64,000 nucleotides of DNA. Source: CAWFFV01 sp963814985. Its GTDB lineage: Bacteria; Chloroflexota; Ktedonobacteria; Ktedonobacterales; Ktedonobacteraceae. A program made the position numbers and the translations under genes. The notes beneath the pieces were generated by a model. That model was not told the DNA's origin, made no database searches, and worked only from the letters and a program-made list of their open reading frames with translations. Where the stretch lies: assembly GCA_963814985.1 (NCBI GenBank), contig CAWFFV010000045.1, positions 1-64,000 on the forward strand, written 5' to 3'. Shown here piece by piece: positions 1 to 9,822 of this stretch (position 1 is its first letter; the number at the start of each line of letters is the position of its first letter).

Positions 1-469
1 AAACGTGGAATACACACGCAAAAGATATTGCGCCCATGTTTCATCGACAGGAGAGGATTGATGAGGATGAAACGGATTGGAACCATAGGCCCTTTTGAAG
101 GCGTCAAAGTGCAGGCCTTCGGCCTGTTGTGGCAGCAAGATTGCATCTCTACAGGATATTACCAGGATAGCTTTCCTGTCTTGTCTAGAGTTCTTTCCTA
201 CACCTATTTTTGAGCGGTACATCTCCCTGTTGGTGCTTTCTACACCTCCGCTTTTGCTCATGAGTCCCGTCAGTTTCTCTGGAATCTGGGTATACTGAGG
301 CAGAGAAACGTGCCACACATGCGGCATCATCCAGGCCCTCTATGAGTAGGCATAGGCCTAAACGCTATGCTATACTACAACCAGTCGAGGGCGGCGTATG
401 CCTATTGTCGGCATATGGCGTAGAGAGACGTTTGGGAGAAGAAATCAAGATCAATATGAGGGATTTCTT
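1..469. other. Left edge, no gene recognised
   Basis: I see no convincing coding region here: short open frames exist on both strands but none has a recognisable domain or a good ribosome site. The last bases (458-469, GAGGG plus spacer) form the ribosome binding site of the regulator pseudogene that begins at 470. Confidence 0.5.
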
Positions 470-2649
470 ATGCAGACAACGCAAGCGGGGCCATCTACCC
501 GGACGATGCTACGTCTTCACACCTTTGGTCCACTTCATCTCGAGTGGGTGGATCAAGAATAACGGTCACGCAATTCCATGTCCTGAAACCAAGCTTCACG
601 GACGTGGTGCGGTCCCTGCGCTCTCTCTGCTCAAGCTGTTAGTGAGTCAACCGAACCGATATGCCCCGCGTGATTGGATCATGGAGCAATTCTGGCCGGA
701 TGCTGGCAACAACAGCCTCCAATCGGCTCGATGATGTGGCTTCAGCATTACGAAATCTGTACGCCCATCAACTGGTGAGAACGTCTTGCTCTATATCCAC
801 GGTGGCCACGGGAGTGGAAGCAGTTATCGGCTTAGAGAATATCCGCTAATCTGGATCGATGCTGATGCCTTTGATTGGAATGTGGAACAGGCTGCTCGCA
901 TGGAACGCTTTGGCGATGCCTCGTTGCCGTTCTGGGAGCGGGCCTACGAGTTAGCACAGCGTGGCACGTTCTTAGTAGATGAACTTTATAGTGACTGGGC
1001 AGAAGAGCGCCGTAAGGAGCTGGAAGCACACTTACGCCAGTGTGTTCACCAACTTGCCCATCTCTACCGTAAACAGGGAGACAAAACGCTCGCCGCATTG
1101 CGCTTGCGCACATATTGGCAGGCATATCCAACAGATGAAGACGCCCTAGGTCCGCTGATGGAACTCCAGGGCGAACAGGAACTCTACCAGGAGGCAGAAG
1201 CATGCTATCAGCAACTGCTCACGGCGTTGCAACGGGAGGGAAAGAAGCCTGATCTGCGCACTCAAGACGTAGCAGAGTACCTACGAGTCAAGCAAATCCA
1301 GCGGGAGCACACTGCAACAAAGCCAATCTTGGTGCAGTCATCATCCCACTGAGCGTCGAGTCACCCCTTTCCCTATCACCATCGACGTATGTACCATCAA
1401 CGAGCGGGGTGCTGGTGCCCAACACTGTCTCTATGCAGTCGCTCACCGTGGATCTACTAGCACTGGATGCTACCACTTGGTTTGGAGCAAAGGTCAACGA
1501 TCTTAAGGCCATCATCGTGACTGGCATAGTCCAGCGGCTTCCCTTCAACAGCACCAGGCATTTATCCATGCCGAGATTGAGAGATGGAATGAGATGACCA
1601 GTCAGCAGAACAAAAATATTGAAGAGTACCAACTCTCGCGTCAAACAGCCCTTGCCATGCTAGCCACACTCTCGACTTCTCTACTTGCCAGGATACAATT
1701 CGGACCTTTCACGGCCCTGCTCATCGAAGAGTTTCTCTCCCAGAGTGCCGCAAGCATCACCTCATGTTGGCACTTGCTACGAGGGGATGGACTGACGACA
1801 GTTGAGTATGCTCTCCCGACGTATATTCCCTCGCTCATTGCGGTAGTCAAACAATCGTCCACCTACAGACAGCGAGCAGCTTATCTCGCTGCCCAAGGCT
1901 CTCTTCTCTTGAGTCTCATCGCACTGCATCGACTGCGCTTCACCAGCCGTGTGGCATACTGCAAGCAAGCCTTGGAATATGCCAGCCTCTCAGAAGATCA
2001 AACGCTACTCGTCACTGTTCTGACGCACTTGGGGGATGCCTTTTGTACCAATGGGCAACCAATTGAAATGTTGCAGACTTACCAGCAAGCCGAACAGTAC
2101 AGTGCCAACTCTGAGGTCTCAGCATTCTTGCGGAGCAAAGTGCTGGCAGAGCTGGCTCACGCATACGCCCAACAGGGACACACACAGGAAGCACTTCGTT
2201 GCCTTGGGCAGGCACACGCGATCTTCGCTGAAGAAAGTGCCGATACACCAGCTTTCCTCTCGACAGACTACGGACTTTTTCAACTCATCTTGTTTGAGGG
2301 GCTAAGCGCACTTGACCTGGGAGCGTACGAAGAGGTACATGACAACCCTGCTCGTGCCCATGAGCACTACCTGGAGGCCACGCGCAAACTCACTCGCATT
2401 GAACAGATCCCTCAGACGATTATCGTTCCAGCAAGGATCAATGTTGAAATTGTCAATCAACGGTCGCTGGCGGCAGTACATGCGGGAGATCTGGATGACT
2501 TTGTGAAACATTTGCTCGCAGGCGCCAAAGGTGCAGAGACTCTGGGAAGTGAAAAGCGGCGTCAGGAGGTCCATGCGAACTGGAAAGCAGCAAGGAAAGC
2601 ATGGCCACACGAGACGAAGGTGCTAGAGTTGGCCGATCTGCTCTTCTGA
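470..2649 (+). pseudogene. BTAD-TPR transcriptional regulator, multiply frameshifted
   Basis: The reading starts at ATG 470 behind a GAGGG site and gives LRLHTFGPLHLEWVD, matching the start of the related gene at 14935. The frame then shifts near 560, 715 and 790. Residues 786-1352 give a clear bacterial transcriptional activator domain (WIDADAFDWNVEQAA, ALRLRTYWQAYPTDEDAL, EAEACYQQLLTALQREG). After a frame break at about 1353-1560 the frame from 1505 to 2649 encodes an all-helical TPR-like part (LTHLGDAFCTNGQ, LAELAHAYAQQGHTQEALRCLGQAH). In large Chloroflexota such proteins are SARP-like regulators whose TPR part may sense signals. With at least four frame breaks this copy cannot give a full protein unless the sequence contains errors. 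The TPR part alone could be made from ATG 1594. Confidence 0.75.
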
Positions 2650-2768
2650 ACGAACTCTCCCAGTGACACTTTGAAGTCATCGATAGTTTCCTTTTCAGAG
2701 GAGAGATACAAGTCTTTCGCCTTCACACTTCCTCTATATATTATATTATGAGGAACTATCGAGAATTT

Positions 2769-3470
2769 TTAAGTTTCTGTCCCTGGGCAGAGAGATCGAA
2801 ATACATATCCCACTCCGGGTTCCGTTCTAATATAGAGTGGACGGGATGGGTCTTCTTCTATTTTGCGCCTGAGATATCGCACATAAACTCGCAAATAATG
2901 CTCCTCATCTCCATATTCTGGTCCCCAAACATTGCGTAACAGTATACGGTGACTGAGCACCTTTTCGGCATTTGCCATTAACTCCTGCAAAAGCGCGAAT
3001 TCTGTCTTCGTCAATTGGACTTTACGCTCACCAACAAAAACTTCATGGCGTGTGACGTTCATGCGGAGATAGCCATCTTTGCTACGCAATATTTCAGGTT
3101 CCGACTCCCCTGGCATGGTTTTTTGAGTACGTCTCAATAGCGCACGTACTCGGGCTGCAAGCTCATCCAGAGCAAAGGGGTATGCCACATAGTCATCAGC
3201 CCCCTGCTCCAATGCTCGAATAGCTAGTCGCTCGTCATACTTTGACCCGAAGAGAATAAGAGGAAGGCGTTGCCACTGTTGGCGGACCTCTATACAGATA
3301 CTCAGATCGTCGAGGAACAGCAGGACTGGTTTGTGTCGTGCAATTTCCTCCATCACCTCAGTCTCGGGAGTTGCACCCACAACCTTATAGTCATTCGTTG
3401 ACAAGGCATGCTTAAGCAGACGTACTACCACAATATCTGTGCCAAATACAAGTATTTTTGTTTCTTTCAT
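2769..3470 (-). CDS. OmpR/KdpE-type response regulator
   Basis: A two-component response regulator of normal length (about 233 aa). Residues 1-115 form a receiver domain: the phospho-acceptor is probably the Asp in LLFLDDL, and the alpha4-beta5 region reads GADDYVAYPFALDEL. Residues 130-228 form a winged-helix DNA-binding domain (LTKTEFALLQELMANAEKVLSHRILLRNVWG, YVRYLRRKIEEDPSRP, RTEPGVGYVF; segments). The near-invariant Lys of the receiver (DYVxKPF) is replaced by Tyr and the N-terminal acidic pocket is reduced to TD, so phosphorylation may be altered. No histidine kinase is nearby, so it is an orphan. I prefer ATG 3470 (MKETKILVFG) to GTG 3479 because the receiver strand begins right there. 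Confidence 0.85.
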   Translation of the reverse strand: MKETKILVFGTDIVVVRLLKHALSTNDYKVVGATPETEVMEEIARHKPVLLFLDDLSICIEVRQQWQRLPLILFGSKYDERLAIRALEQGADDYVAYPFALDELAARVRALLRRTQKTMPGESEPEILRSKDGYLRMNVTRHEVFVGERKVQLTKTEFALLQELMANAEKVLSHRILLRNVWGPEYGDEEHYLRVYVRYLRRKIEEDPSRPLYIRTEPGVGYVFRSLCPGTET

Positions 3471-3548
3471 ACCAAACACGCAATATCGATTATCGTTCCT
3501 CGTTCCGATTATATGAATGAGATGTACTATTTTGATACATCACTTCCT

Positions 3549-3890
3549 ATGGTAGCCCACTCATTTCTCTCCTAACGCTTTCCACAGCGTTTGTTCTACT
3601 CCTCGATTCCTCATTGGCGCTTTCTCTAGCATTTGCTGTGCTCACTTTTCTCTCAGGTGACGCTTTCCTCTTATCTAAGGCAATGAGTGTCACGAGGTGG
3701 AGAGCGGAATTCCAACAATGTAGCCCAACGAATGGAGCTATCGCAACGGAAACCACGAGTTGCTTGCCTGCATTGACATGTGCAATGGTTTTTGGCCCTC
3801 CTAGATGATGCTTTCCATTGTTGCTCTTTTGCTTACGAGTTGCCCATTTGACGCTTTCCTTCTCTCGTGATTGGGCAATTGAGTTAAACC
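3549..3890. repeat. Intergenic array of GACGCTTTCC-like units, copy 1
   Basis: About five spaced units of the form (T/A)NACGCTTTCC occur here (for example TAACGCTTTCCACAGCG at 3570, GTGACGCTTTCC near 3658, GATGCTTTCC near 3807, TTGACGCTTTCC near 3848). The surrounding sequence, including GTAGCCCA at its start and GTGATTGGG near its end, aligns with a second copy at 14329-14720. It lies between the divergent response regulator (minus) and glycosyltransferase operon (plus), so it may be a regulatory region for either. The function is unknown and no open frame in it looks real. Confidence 0.6.
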
Positions 3891-4168
3891 CACATATGGG
3901 AAGGCAGGCCAACACTAAGATGGGGTCAGAACAGTAACAAGCAAAGAGGATATAGCTACGATATTACACCGTATTACATGTGATACAATATATTTATATG
4001 GAATATTAGTTACAAAAAGCGCAAAAAGCCTTGGAAGATTTTGTTTGCTTCCTGTTGCTCTATGTCTCTCTTCCATCGCCTTGTCACTTGGTGCATGTTC
4101 ATCTCACAGCGGAAGTTCCGCTCTCAGAGCAGAAAGGTGGGTGCGGCGCATTCACGCCGCAGAACAAG

Positions 4169-5533
4169 ATGAAAATCATCCTGGTCATTCATGGGTATCC
4201 CATGCGCTATAACGCAGGCTCTGAAGTCTATACCCAGTCGCTTGCCCAAGCACTGGCAGATCGCCATGAGGTTCATGTTTTCACACGCCAGCAAAACAAA
4301 TTTCTCCCCGATTACGTTCTGAGCGAAGAAACTGACCCTGCCGATCCTCGCGTTGCCCTGCATGTGATCAATCTTCCCCAATCACTTGATCAGTATCGCC
4401 ATCTGGCCGTTGATGAGCAATTTGCTACCCTGCTCGATCAACTCCAACCTGACCTTCTACATATCGGCCACCTGAACCATCTCTCCACTTCACTCGTCTT
4501 TGAGGCTCACAAGCGAGCTATTCCGCTTGTCTTTACCCTACATGATTTTTGGCTCATGTGCCCTCGTGGTCAGTTTCTCCAAATTCGGCCTCGAAATGGT
4601 GTCGATCTGTGGCCTCTGTGCGGGGGTCAGGATGATCGAACCTGTGCCCAGCAGTGTTACGCACGGTATTTCTCAGGAGCTTGCGACGAAGAAGAAACCG
4701 ATCTTGCCTACTGGACCCATTGGGTACACAGACGGATGGAGCATGTCCGTCAAGTGTGTACAGCTATAGATCTCTTCATTGCTCCCTCTCGCACTGTCTT
4801 GCAGCGTTTTCGGGACGACTTTGGACTGCCTGCGCACAAGTTGGTTTACCTGGACTATGGTTTTCACCGTGAGCGCTTGCTGGGACGCTCGCGTTCTTCT
4901 GATGAACCGTTTACTTTTGGCTACATTGGCACTCATGTTCCTGCTAAGGGGATCAACCATCTGATTGAGGCTTTCAGCACACTCACTGGCCAGCCGCTCC
5001 TGCGTATCTGGGGTAGACCATTAGGGGCAGAAACCACTTCTTTACATGCGCTCCTGGCGACCATGCCCCAGAAGGTACAAGGGCGGGTGCACTGGATGGG
5101 AGAGTATCGCAATAGCGAGATTGTCTCGGATGTTTTCAACCGCTGTGATGCCATCGTGGTTCCATCCATCTGGCTGGAAAATTCGCCGCTTGTCATCCAT
5201 GAAGCTTTACAGGCTCGTGTCCCGGTGATTACGGCTAATACTGGGGGGATGGCGGAGTATGTTCGACATGAAGAGAATGGGCTGCTCTTTGCTCACCGGA
5301 ATCCGGCAGCCCTGGCTGTACAGATGCAACGCTTGATCCAAGACCCCGCATTCGCTCGTTGCCTGGGGGAACGTGGATATCTTGATGGAGAAGATGGCAA
5401 TATACCTGCAATGAGCGATCATCTGCACAACATTGAACAACTGTATGCGCAGGTCTGTACACATCGAAAGGAGCGTGCTCACAATGGAAGCAATCCCACC
5501 GACACGACCGGGTCCGTGGCGCATTACCTTTGA
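4169..5533 (+). CDS. GT4-family glycosyltransferase
   Basis: A 454-aa GT-B fold glycosyltransferase. The N-terminal Rossmann half begins MKIILVIHGYPMRYNAGSEV, with the Gly-rich acceptor-site loop typical of GT4. The C-terminal half has FGYIGTHVPAKGINHLIEAF, the E(x7)E-type region NSPLVIHEALQARVPVITAN, then TGGMAEYVRHEENGLLF, where a nucleotide sugar is bound. An insert with several Cys (CPRGQF, PLCGGQDDRTCAQQCYARYF) follows the acceptor domain, as in some GT4 enzymes that carry structural Cys. The frame opens from TTG 4031, but the canonical fold starts at ATG 4169, so I use that despite a weak ribosome site. Its end overlaps the radical SAM gene by 50 bases, so the two are co-translated. Sugar and acceptor are unknown. 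Confidence 0.87.
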   Translation: MKIILVIHGYPMRYNAGSEVYTQSLAQALADRHEVHVFTRQQNKFLPDYVLSEETDPADPRVALHVINLPQSLDQYRHLAVDEQFATLLDQLQPDLLHIGHLNHLSTSLVFEAHKRAIPLVFTLHDFWLMCPRGQFLQIRPRNGVDLWPLCGGQDDRTCAQQCYARYFSGACDEEETDLAYWTHWVHRRMEHVRQVCTAIDLFIAPSRTVLQRFRDDFGLPAHKLVYLDYGFHRERLLGRSRSSDEPFTFGYIGTHVPAKGINHLIEAFSTLTGQPLLRIWGRPLGAETTSLHALLATMPQKVQGRVHWMGEYRNSEIVSDVFNRCDAIVVPSIWLENSPLVIHEALQARVPVITANTGGMAEYVRHEENGLLFAHRNPAALAVQMQRLIQDPAFARCLGERGYLDGEDGNIPAMSDHLHNIEQLYAQVCTHRKERAHNGSNPTDTTGSVAHYL

Positions 5534-6530
5534 TACTAACCCGGATGACTGTAACCTGCACTGTATCATGTGTGAGGAGCATTCGCCTTTCAGCCCCCTG
5601 CAACGCCAACGTATTCAGGCTGGGAAACCGAAAAGACGTATGGATATCGCACTCATTCGACAGGTTCTCTCACAGTCCCAGGGAACGCCTCTGCGGGAAA
5701 TCATCCCGTCTACGATGGGCGAGCCACTCGTCTACAAGTATTTTGACGAGATTCTCGACTTGTGCAGGCAGTACGGGATCAAGCTCAACCTGACCACAAA
5801 CGGCACCTTTCCAGGCCGGGGCACACAAAAGTGGGCGGAACGGATTGTTCCAGTCACTTCGGATGTGAAAATTTCTTGGAACGGGGCACGAAAAGAGACA
5901 CAGGAAGCCATTATGCGCGGAAGTAGGTGGGAACAGGTGCTCAACAATGTGCGGATTTTTCTTGGTGTGCGAGATGCGCATGCTGCAAGCGGCGGCAATC
6001 GCTGTCGTGTCACCTTCCAGATGACGTTTCTGGAGACAAATGTGACAGAATTAGCAGAGATCGTCCAACTTGCGGCATCGCTGGGAGTTGATCGTGTCAA
6101 GGGACACCATCTGTGGGCCCATTTCGAGGAGGTGAAGCCACTTTCGATGCGAAGAAGTCCTGAATCCATTGAGAGATGGAACACTGCTGTCTCCATGGCC
6201 CATGAGGCTGCTGACAGATACCGGCTCCCCAGCGGAGAGAAAGTCCTGCTGGAAAATATCTTTCCTTTAACTGAAGAGGCGCAAGCCGATATTGCACCTG
6301 GAGCAGTTTGTCCCTTCCTGGGCCAGGAAGCCTGGATCAGCGCAATGGGACGTTTTGATCCCTGCTGTGCTCCCGACGCCCTCCGGCGCACGCTTGGAGA
6401 GTTCGGGAATCTGAGAGAACAAAGCTTGTACGAGATCTGGCAAAGTCCAGCCTATAAGCAATTGCAGGCAACATATCACCATCATCCGCTCTGCAAAGGG
6501 TGCAATATGCGCCGCCCCGAGGTGCGCTGA
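5484..6530 (+). CDS. Radical SAM protein with SPASM-like C-terminus
   Basis: A 348-aa radical SAM protein. The CxxxCxxC cluster that binds the 4Fe-4S/SAM centre is in DCNLHCIMCEEHSPF (about residues 22-35). STMGEPLVYKYF and LNLTTNGTF are the beta-strand motifs of the AdoMet barrel. The C-terminal third is Cys-rich (AVCPFLGQ, FDPCCAPDALR, LCKGCNMRRP), as in SPASM/Twitch domains that hold auxiliary clusters in peptide- or protein-modifying enzymes. ATG 5484 (MEAIPPTRPGPW) is preferred to an upstream ATG at 5433. The gene overlaps the glycosyltransferase, and its TGA overlaps the ATG of the next gene (TGATG at 6528-6532). The operon suggests modification of a glycoconjugate or of the WG-repeat protein, but the substrate is unknown. 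Confidence 0.85.
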   Translation: MEAIPPTRPGPWRITFDTNPDDCNLHCIMCEEHSPFSPLQRQRIQAGKPKRRMDIALIRQVLSQSQGTPLREIIPSTMGEPLVYKYFDEILDLCRQYGIKLNLTTNGTFPGRGTQKWAERIVPVTSDVKISWNGARKETQEAIMRGSRWEQVLNNVRIFLGVRDAHAASGGNRCRVTFQMTFLETNVTELAEIVQLAASLGVDRVKGHHLWAHFEEVKPLSMRRSPESIERWNTAVSMAHEAADRYRLPSGEKVLLENIFPLTEEAQADIAPGAVCPFLGQEAWISAMGRFDPCCAPDALRRTLGEFGNLREQSLYEIWQSPAYKQLQATYHHHPLCKGCNMRRPEVR

Positions 6531-7246
6531 TGGATGAGTGGAAAGCGTTGACGATTGCGCCAGAAGGAACCTATCACCTCATAGGAGGGCGTCCTGCGTA
6601 TGCTCATCGCTTTGAGGCGGTCCTCAAGTTTCACCCACCAGGTCTCGCAGCAGTGCAGGACTCCTCAGGAGCCTACCATATTGATCCTCTTGGGCAAGCG
6701 GTCTATTCAGAGCGATATCTGCGTACCTTCGGATTTTACCAGGAACGAGCAGCGGTTCAAGCGGCAGATGGATGGTGGCATATACTGACGGCAGGTCTGC
6801 CACTTTCAAGAGAACGCTATGCCTGGTGTGGAAATTTTCAAGAAGGACGCTGCTCTGTCCGCTTGCTCGATCATTCCTATGTTCACTTGCAACTGGATGG
6901 AACGATCGCCTACCCACAACGCTATCGATACGTAGGTGATTATCGCGATGGAATGGCGGTGGTTCAAAGAGATGATGGGCTCCATACCCATATTACGTTG
7001 AGAGGAGAGCTGGTCCACCACAAATGGTTACTGGATCTGGATGTTTTCCATAAAGGGTTTGCACGCGCTCGTGATAGTCAGGGTTGGCATCATCTCGATG
7101 TTCAAGGGCAACCGCTCTATCAGCGACGCTTTGCCTCTGTCGAACCATTCTACAACGGCCAGGCACGTGTTGAAGAGCTAGACGGCTCTCTGCTCGTCAT
7201 AGACGAACAAGGGAAAACTCAGGTCAAGCTTCGCCATGGGATGTGA
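6530..7246 (+). CDS. WG-repeat protein
   Basis: A 238-aa protein built from about eight WG-type repeats of about 23-30 residues, each with an aromatic-Gly turn and an aromatic-rich strand (GLAAVQDSSGAYHIDPLGQ, ERAAVQAADGWWHILTAG, GMAVVQRDDGLHTHITLRG, GFARARDSQGWHHLDVQGQ, GQARVEELDGSLLVIDEQG). Such repeats fold as small beta-propeller-like arrays used in binding. There is no signal peptide or membrane segment. Its ATG overlaps the stop of the radical SAM gene, so it should be translationally coupled to it; it may present or bind the substrate. The pairing of WG-repeat and radical SAM proteins is seen elsewhere in large-genome bacteria, but I cannot name a pathway. Confidence 0.82.
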   Translation: MDEWKALTIAPEGTYHLIGGRPAYAHRFEAVLKFHPPGLAAVQDSSGAYHIDPLGQAVYSERYLRTFGFYQERAAVQAADGWWHILTAGLPLSRERYAWCGNFQEGRCSVRLLDHSYVHLQLDGTIAYPQRYRYVGDYRDGMAVVQRDDGLHTHITLRGELVHHKWLLDLDVFHKGFARARDSQGWHHLDVQGQPLYQRRFASVEPFYNGQARVEELDGSLLVIDEQGKTQVKLRHGM

Positions 7247-7328
7247 AACGGAGAAACGCTATTGCCAGTATATGGGATAGGGCAACAGTATCTTAAAATG
7301 ATGACAAATATGCCTATCAGTCATCCGT

Positions 7329-8567
7329 TCAGACGGCCAGCCGTCTAGGGGAAACTGCCGTCCCCGCTACTCCTCGCCCCAATTGCAAAAGGTCGGAGGT
7401 ACTTTTCCGTAGAATGTTATAACTGCCGTTGATATCAGCATGGATGACGGTTCCGTCCTTTGCACGATACCAACTGCGAGCAATGCGTGTGCCGGAGAAA
7501 ACCTGCTTCCCAGGGCGGTTTGCCTGATAGGTGGGAATGGGATCGCTATCGAGAAAACTCGCTTTGCTGGTATAGCTCTCTTCCTGAATGATGATCTGTA
7601 TTCCGACCAGTCTGGCTTTGTAGGTCAATTGGTCGAGAAAACGAGCATGGGGGATCTGCACGAACTTTTGATTGTTTCGCTTGCCCATCTCAACTTCTTG
7701 CTTCCAAAGCGGGTTCTTGCCGATGATCAGCATCCCGATCCCCTCACTCACCAACAGATCAATGATGCGACGGCTGGCCGTGTGCAGATAGCATTCACCC
7801 GGCGATTGCGCTTCGTCGTAATCCGATCCAGATGGCGAGAAGTAAAGCGGTTCTCTGACTGAGGCGGCTTTGATGTGGGCACGTTGTTTGTTGTAATACT
7901 GATTGAGGCTTTTGATGGGCTTGCCGCTCACCACGCGAGGGATAAAACCAGGCTTGTTGCTGGTGAGAGCAGCCAAGCACATTCACCCCCACGTCAACCG
8001 CCGCAACCAGACGTGCTGATCAACCTCTGCTTGATTTTCTTGCTGTTCATAAACGACTTCGATCCATATACCCGTCCAAGCGGGGGACGATTCTCACTTG
8101 AGCAATCTTCTCCCACGCGGTGATCCTGGTGGCAATCTCAATCGGGCAATCCTGATGGCACGAGCTTGCCCGTTTTGCTGAAGGTGCGTTTGCCGAGAGC
8201 TTGTTTGTCATAGATCAGGATGTTGCGGCCCTTTTCCTTGGCTTTGTACCTGGGAGTTTTGGGGCGCCCCGTGAACGAAGACGGATCGTCTTGATAGGCT
8301 TTGATCCTTCAAAAAAGCTGAGCCAATTTTTGTGCAGTTGAATCAAGATGGAATTACTGACTTTGCGCGGCAATGCTCGATATAGGTCATGATGCTTCAA
8401 GCGATGAAAGATTTCCGCATACGGCAGATAGTTTCCTTCGTGGATGAAGGACTGCCAAATCTGGTAATTCGCCTGATTGTACAGGTTTTTGGAAGCAAAG
8501 GCCGTCTGGTCAATCGCCACGAAACGTGCATCATCTGTACGAATGAGATGCTTTCTACCAATTGCAT
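7329..8567 (-). pseudogene. tnpB: TnpB of a decayed IS607-type element
   Basis: The N-terminal part (8567 down to about 8215) reads RKHLIRTDDARFVAIDQTAF and SKNLYNQANYQIWQSFIHEG, typical of TnpB. The C-terminal part (7982-7329) keeps the second RuvC acidic region and ends with HADINGSYNILRK, the final RuvC Asp motif. The middle (about 7983-8215) and the start near 8550 are frameshifted, and the Cys of the zinc ribbon are largely lost, so it is not functional. The original ATG (8565-8567) overlaps the stop of the upstream transposase (TGATG), the usual IS607 layout. Confidence 0.8.
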
Positions 8568-8990
8568 CAGGCTTCCTCCTGTGTCTGTAACTCTTGCACA
8601 CTTCCTCCGTCTTTCGTTTGGCACGCCGTTGCCCATAGAGCCGAGCGCAGAAGGAGTAAATAATGCTGGCAGATCAGCAAATAAATCTTCTTTATCATTC
8701 TCTGCCAGGGTTGACCGCCTCAATCACTCGTCCCTGCATACAGTAAAGCGTGTCAAGTAGTGAAACCCAAAGCGCGTCAACCGATCCTGATGCTCCATGA
8801 CAATCGTGTGGCGGTCGATCTTTGAGGAGGCCGACAATTTGGGCGGCTGTCATTCACACCGGAAGCAATTTCTTTGACGCCTGGGCGACCTGATAGCCGC
8901 GCACTGTACAATACTGACTCAATCGTTCTGCTTGCCGCTCTAAATTCTCTCGATGTTCCGAGGACGAAACTCGTGCATAAAAGGAAAAGG
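8566..8990 (-). pseudogene. tnpA: Serine recombinase (TnpA) remnant of IS607-type element
   Basis: Reading in several frames gives FYARVSSSEHRENLERQAER and LSQYCTVRGYQVAQ at the N-terminal catalytic serine region, then KDRPPH and an EHQDRLTRFGF segment, EVNPAENDKEDL-like text and FCARLYGQRRAKRKTEE at the C-terminus, the order of an IS607 serine resolvase. The MerR-like helix-turn-helix that normally precedes the YARVSS motif is missing. At least four frame breaks make it a dead gene. Its stop overlapped the tnpB start. Confidence 0.7.
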
Positions 8991-9072
8991 GTAGGTAGCG
9001 GTGTTACAAAAATGCTGGGAGAACATGATACCCCACATTCCGCAGAGCGAGCGTTGATCTTCACCCAAATTC

Positions 9073-9173
9073 GACACTGTTGGTAAACTCCTTTTCGTGC
9101 TTCCTTCATGCTTTGTTGCTAACAGGTGACAGGCTCAAATAGTGCTCAGCCAACAGAGTTTACCAACAGTGTC
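9073..9173. repeat. 17-bp perfect inverted repeat
   Basis: GACACTGTTGGTAAACT at 9073-9089 is the exact reverse complement of AGTTTACCAACAGTGTC at 9157-9173, with a 67-base spacer. It lies between the IS607 remnant and the end of the lasso cluster. It could be the ends of a tiny non-autonomous element or a residue of the IS. No coding frame fits in it. Confidence 0.6.
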
Positions 9174-9292
9174 TTCTGACCCCACATGCGGAGTGGTGCG
9201 TCAGCGACGCATGACGTTTCAGAAAATCGCAAGAACCAATTATACATTGGCTTCTATACAATAGAAAAAAATCTGGTATTCTTGCAGTGCCG

Positions 9293-9718
9293 CTAGCTCC
9301 ATTTCGGTGGATTGAGCACAATTTGAGAGAAGTCCAATGTGACCTTTTCTCGTTCTTCAGGTCCAAGAAATGTGACGTTTTCCTCTAATACCCATTCGTT
9401 TCCAATGTGCTTCATGAGAACAATTCCCATCATTGACGGCCACCATCTCCACACGAGTCCCCGCCCACGTGGTGTCTCGACGATAAGTGGAGAGGAGATC
9501 TTCTCTTTCTGAAAGACTGGTTCGAGACGAGCATGTGCCACCAACTGAGTGCGATAAGGCTCAGGACGGTCTCCAGGACCAAGAAAAGGATTGCGAGGAT
9601 CTTTTTGGAGGATATGCTCCTCTGGGAGGAGTTCCTCAGGTGCAACGCGCCTCAAGCGTAAAATATGACCAGATGCCACTTTTTCTCCTTCTACATTAAA
9701 CTGTGGAGTTGTCTCCAT
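9293..9718 (-). CDS. Unknown protein downstream of lasso precursor
   Basis: A 141-aa soluble, charged protein (METTPQFNVEGEKV to NPPKWS) that I cannot assign to a family. It has no signal peptide, membrane segment or catalytic motif that I recognise; two tryptophan-rich strands (LVWRWWPSMMGIV) suggest a small beta domain. It is the last gene of the minus-strand lasso cluster, separated from the precursor gene by a strong hairpin. It could be a tailoring or immunity factor, but nothing in the sequence proves this. A GTG at 9802 would extend it through the hairpin and is less likely. Confidence 0.55.
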   Translation of the reverse strand: METTPQFNVEGEKVASGHILRLRRVAPEELLPEEHILQKDPRNPFLGPGDRPEPYRTQLVAHARLEPVFQKEKISSPLIVETPRGRGLVWRWWPSMMGIVLMKHIGNEWVLEENVTFLGPEEREKVTLDFSQIVLNPPKWS

Positions 9719-9757
9719 CTTAGCAGCAATGAGTACTGAATGTAAACAGGGGGATGT

Positions 9758-9788
9758 GCGCACCTCTCCCTGAATTGGAGAGGTGCGC
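9758..9788 (-). terminator. Strong hairpin between lasso precursor and next gene
   Basis: GCGCACCTCTCC (9758-9769) pairs perfectly with GGAGAGGTGCGC (9777-9788) around a 7-base loop. It starts 35 bases after the precursor stop codon on the minus strand. No T tract follows, so it is better seen as a 3-prime stabiliser or partial terminator that could give more precursor mRNA than downstream mRNA. Confidence 0.6.
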
Positions 9789-9822
9789 AGAATGAAACAC
9801 ACGCTATCACAGAGAAGGGGTG

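Noticed and set aside
3570..3900. Small genes on either strand within the GACGCTTTCC array copy 1
   Set aside because: Open frames there have no domain and coincide with the repeated units on both copies.
4031..4168. N-terminal extension of the glycosyltransferase from TTG 4031
   Set aside because: The text lacks similarity to GT4 enzymes, and the fold starts at MKIILVIHGYP; the extension would be untypical.
5732..6391. Minus-strand open frame of 219 codons
   Set aside because: It is antisense to the radical SAM gene and has an amino-acid make-up of a shadow frame.
9719..9802. N-terminal extension of the lasso-cluster unknown gene from GTG 9802
   Set aside because: It would run through the strong hairpin and has no ribosome site.
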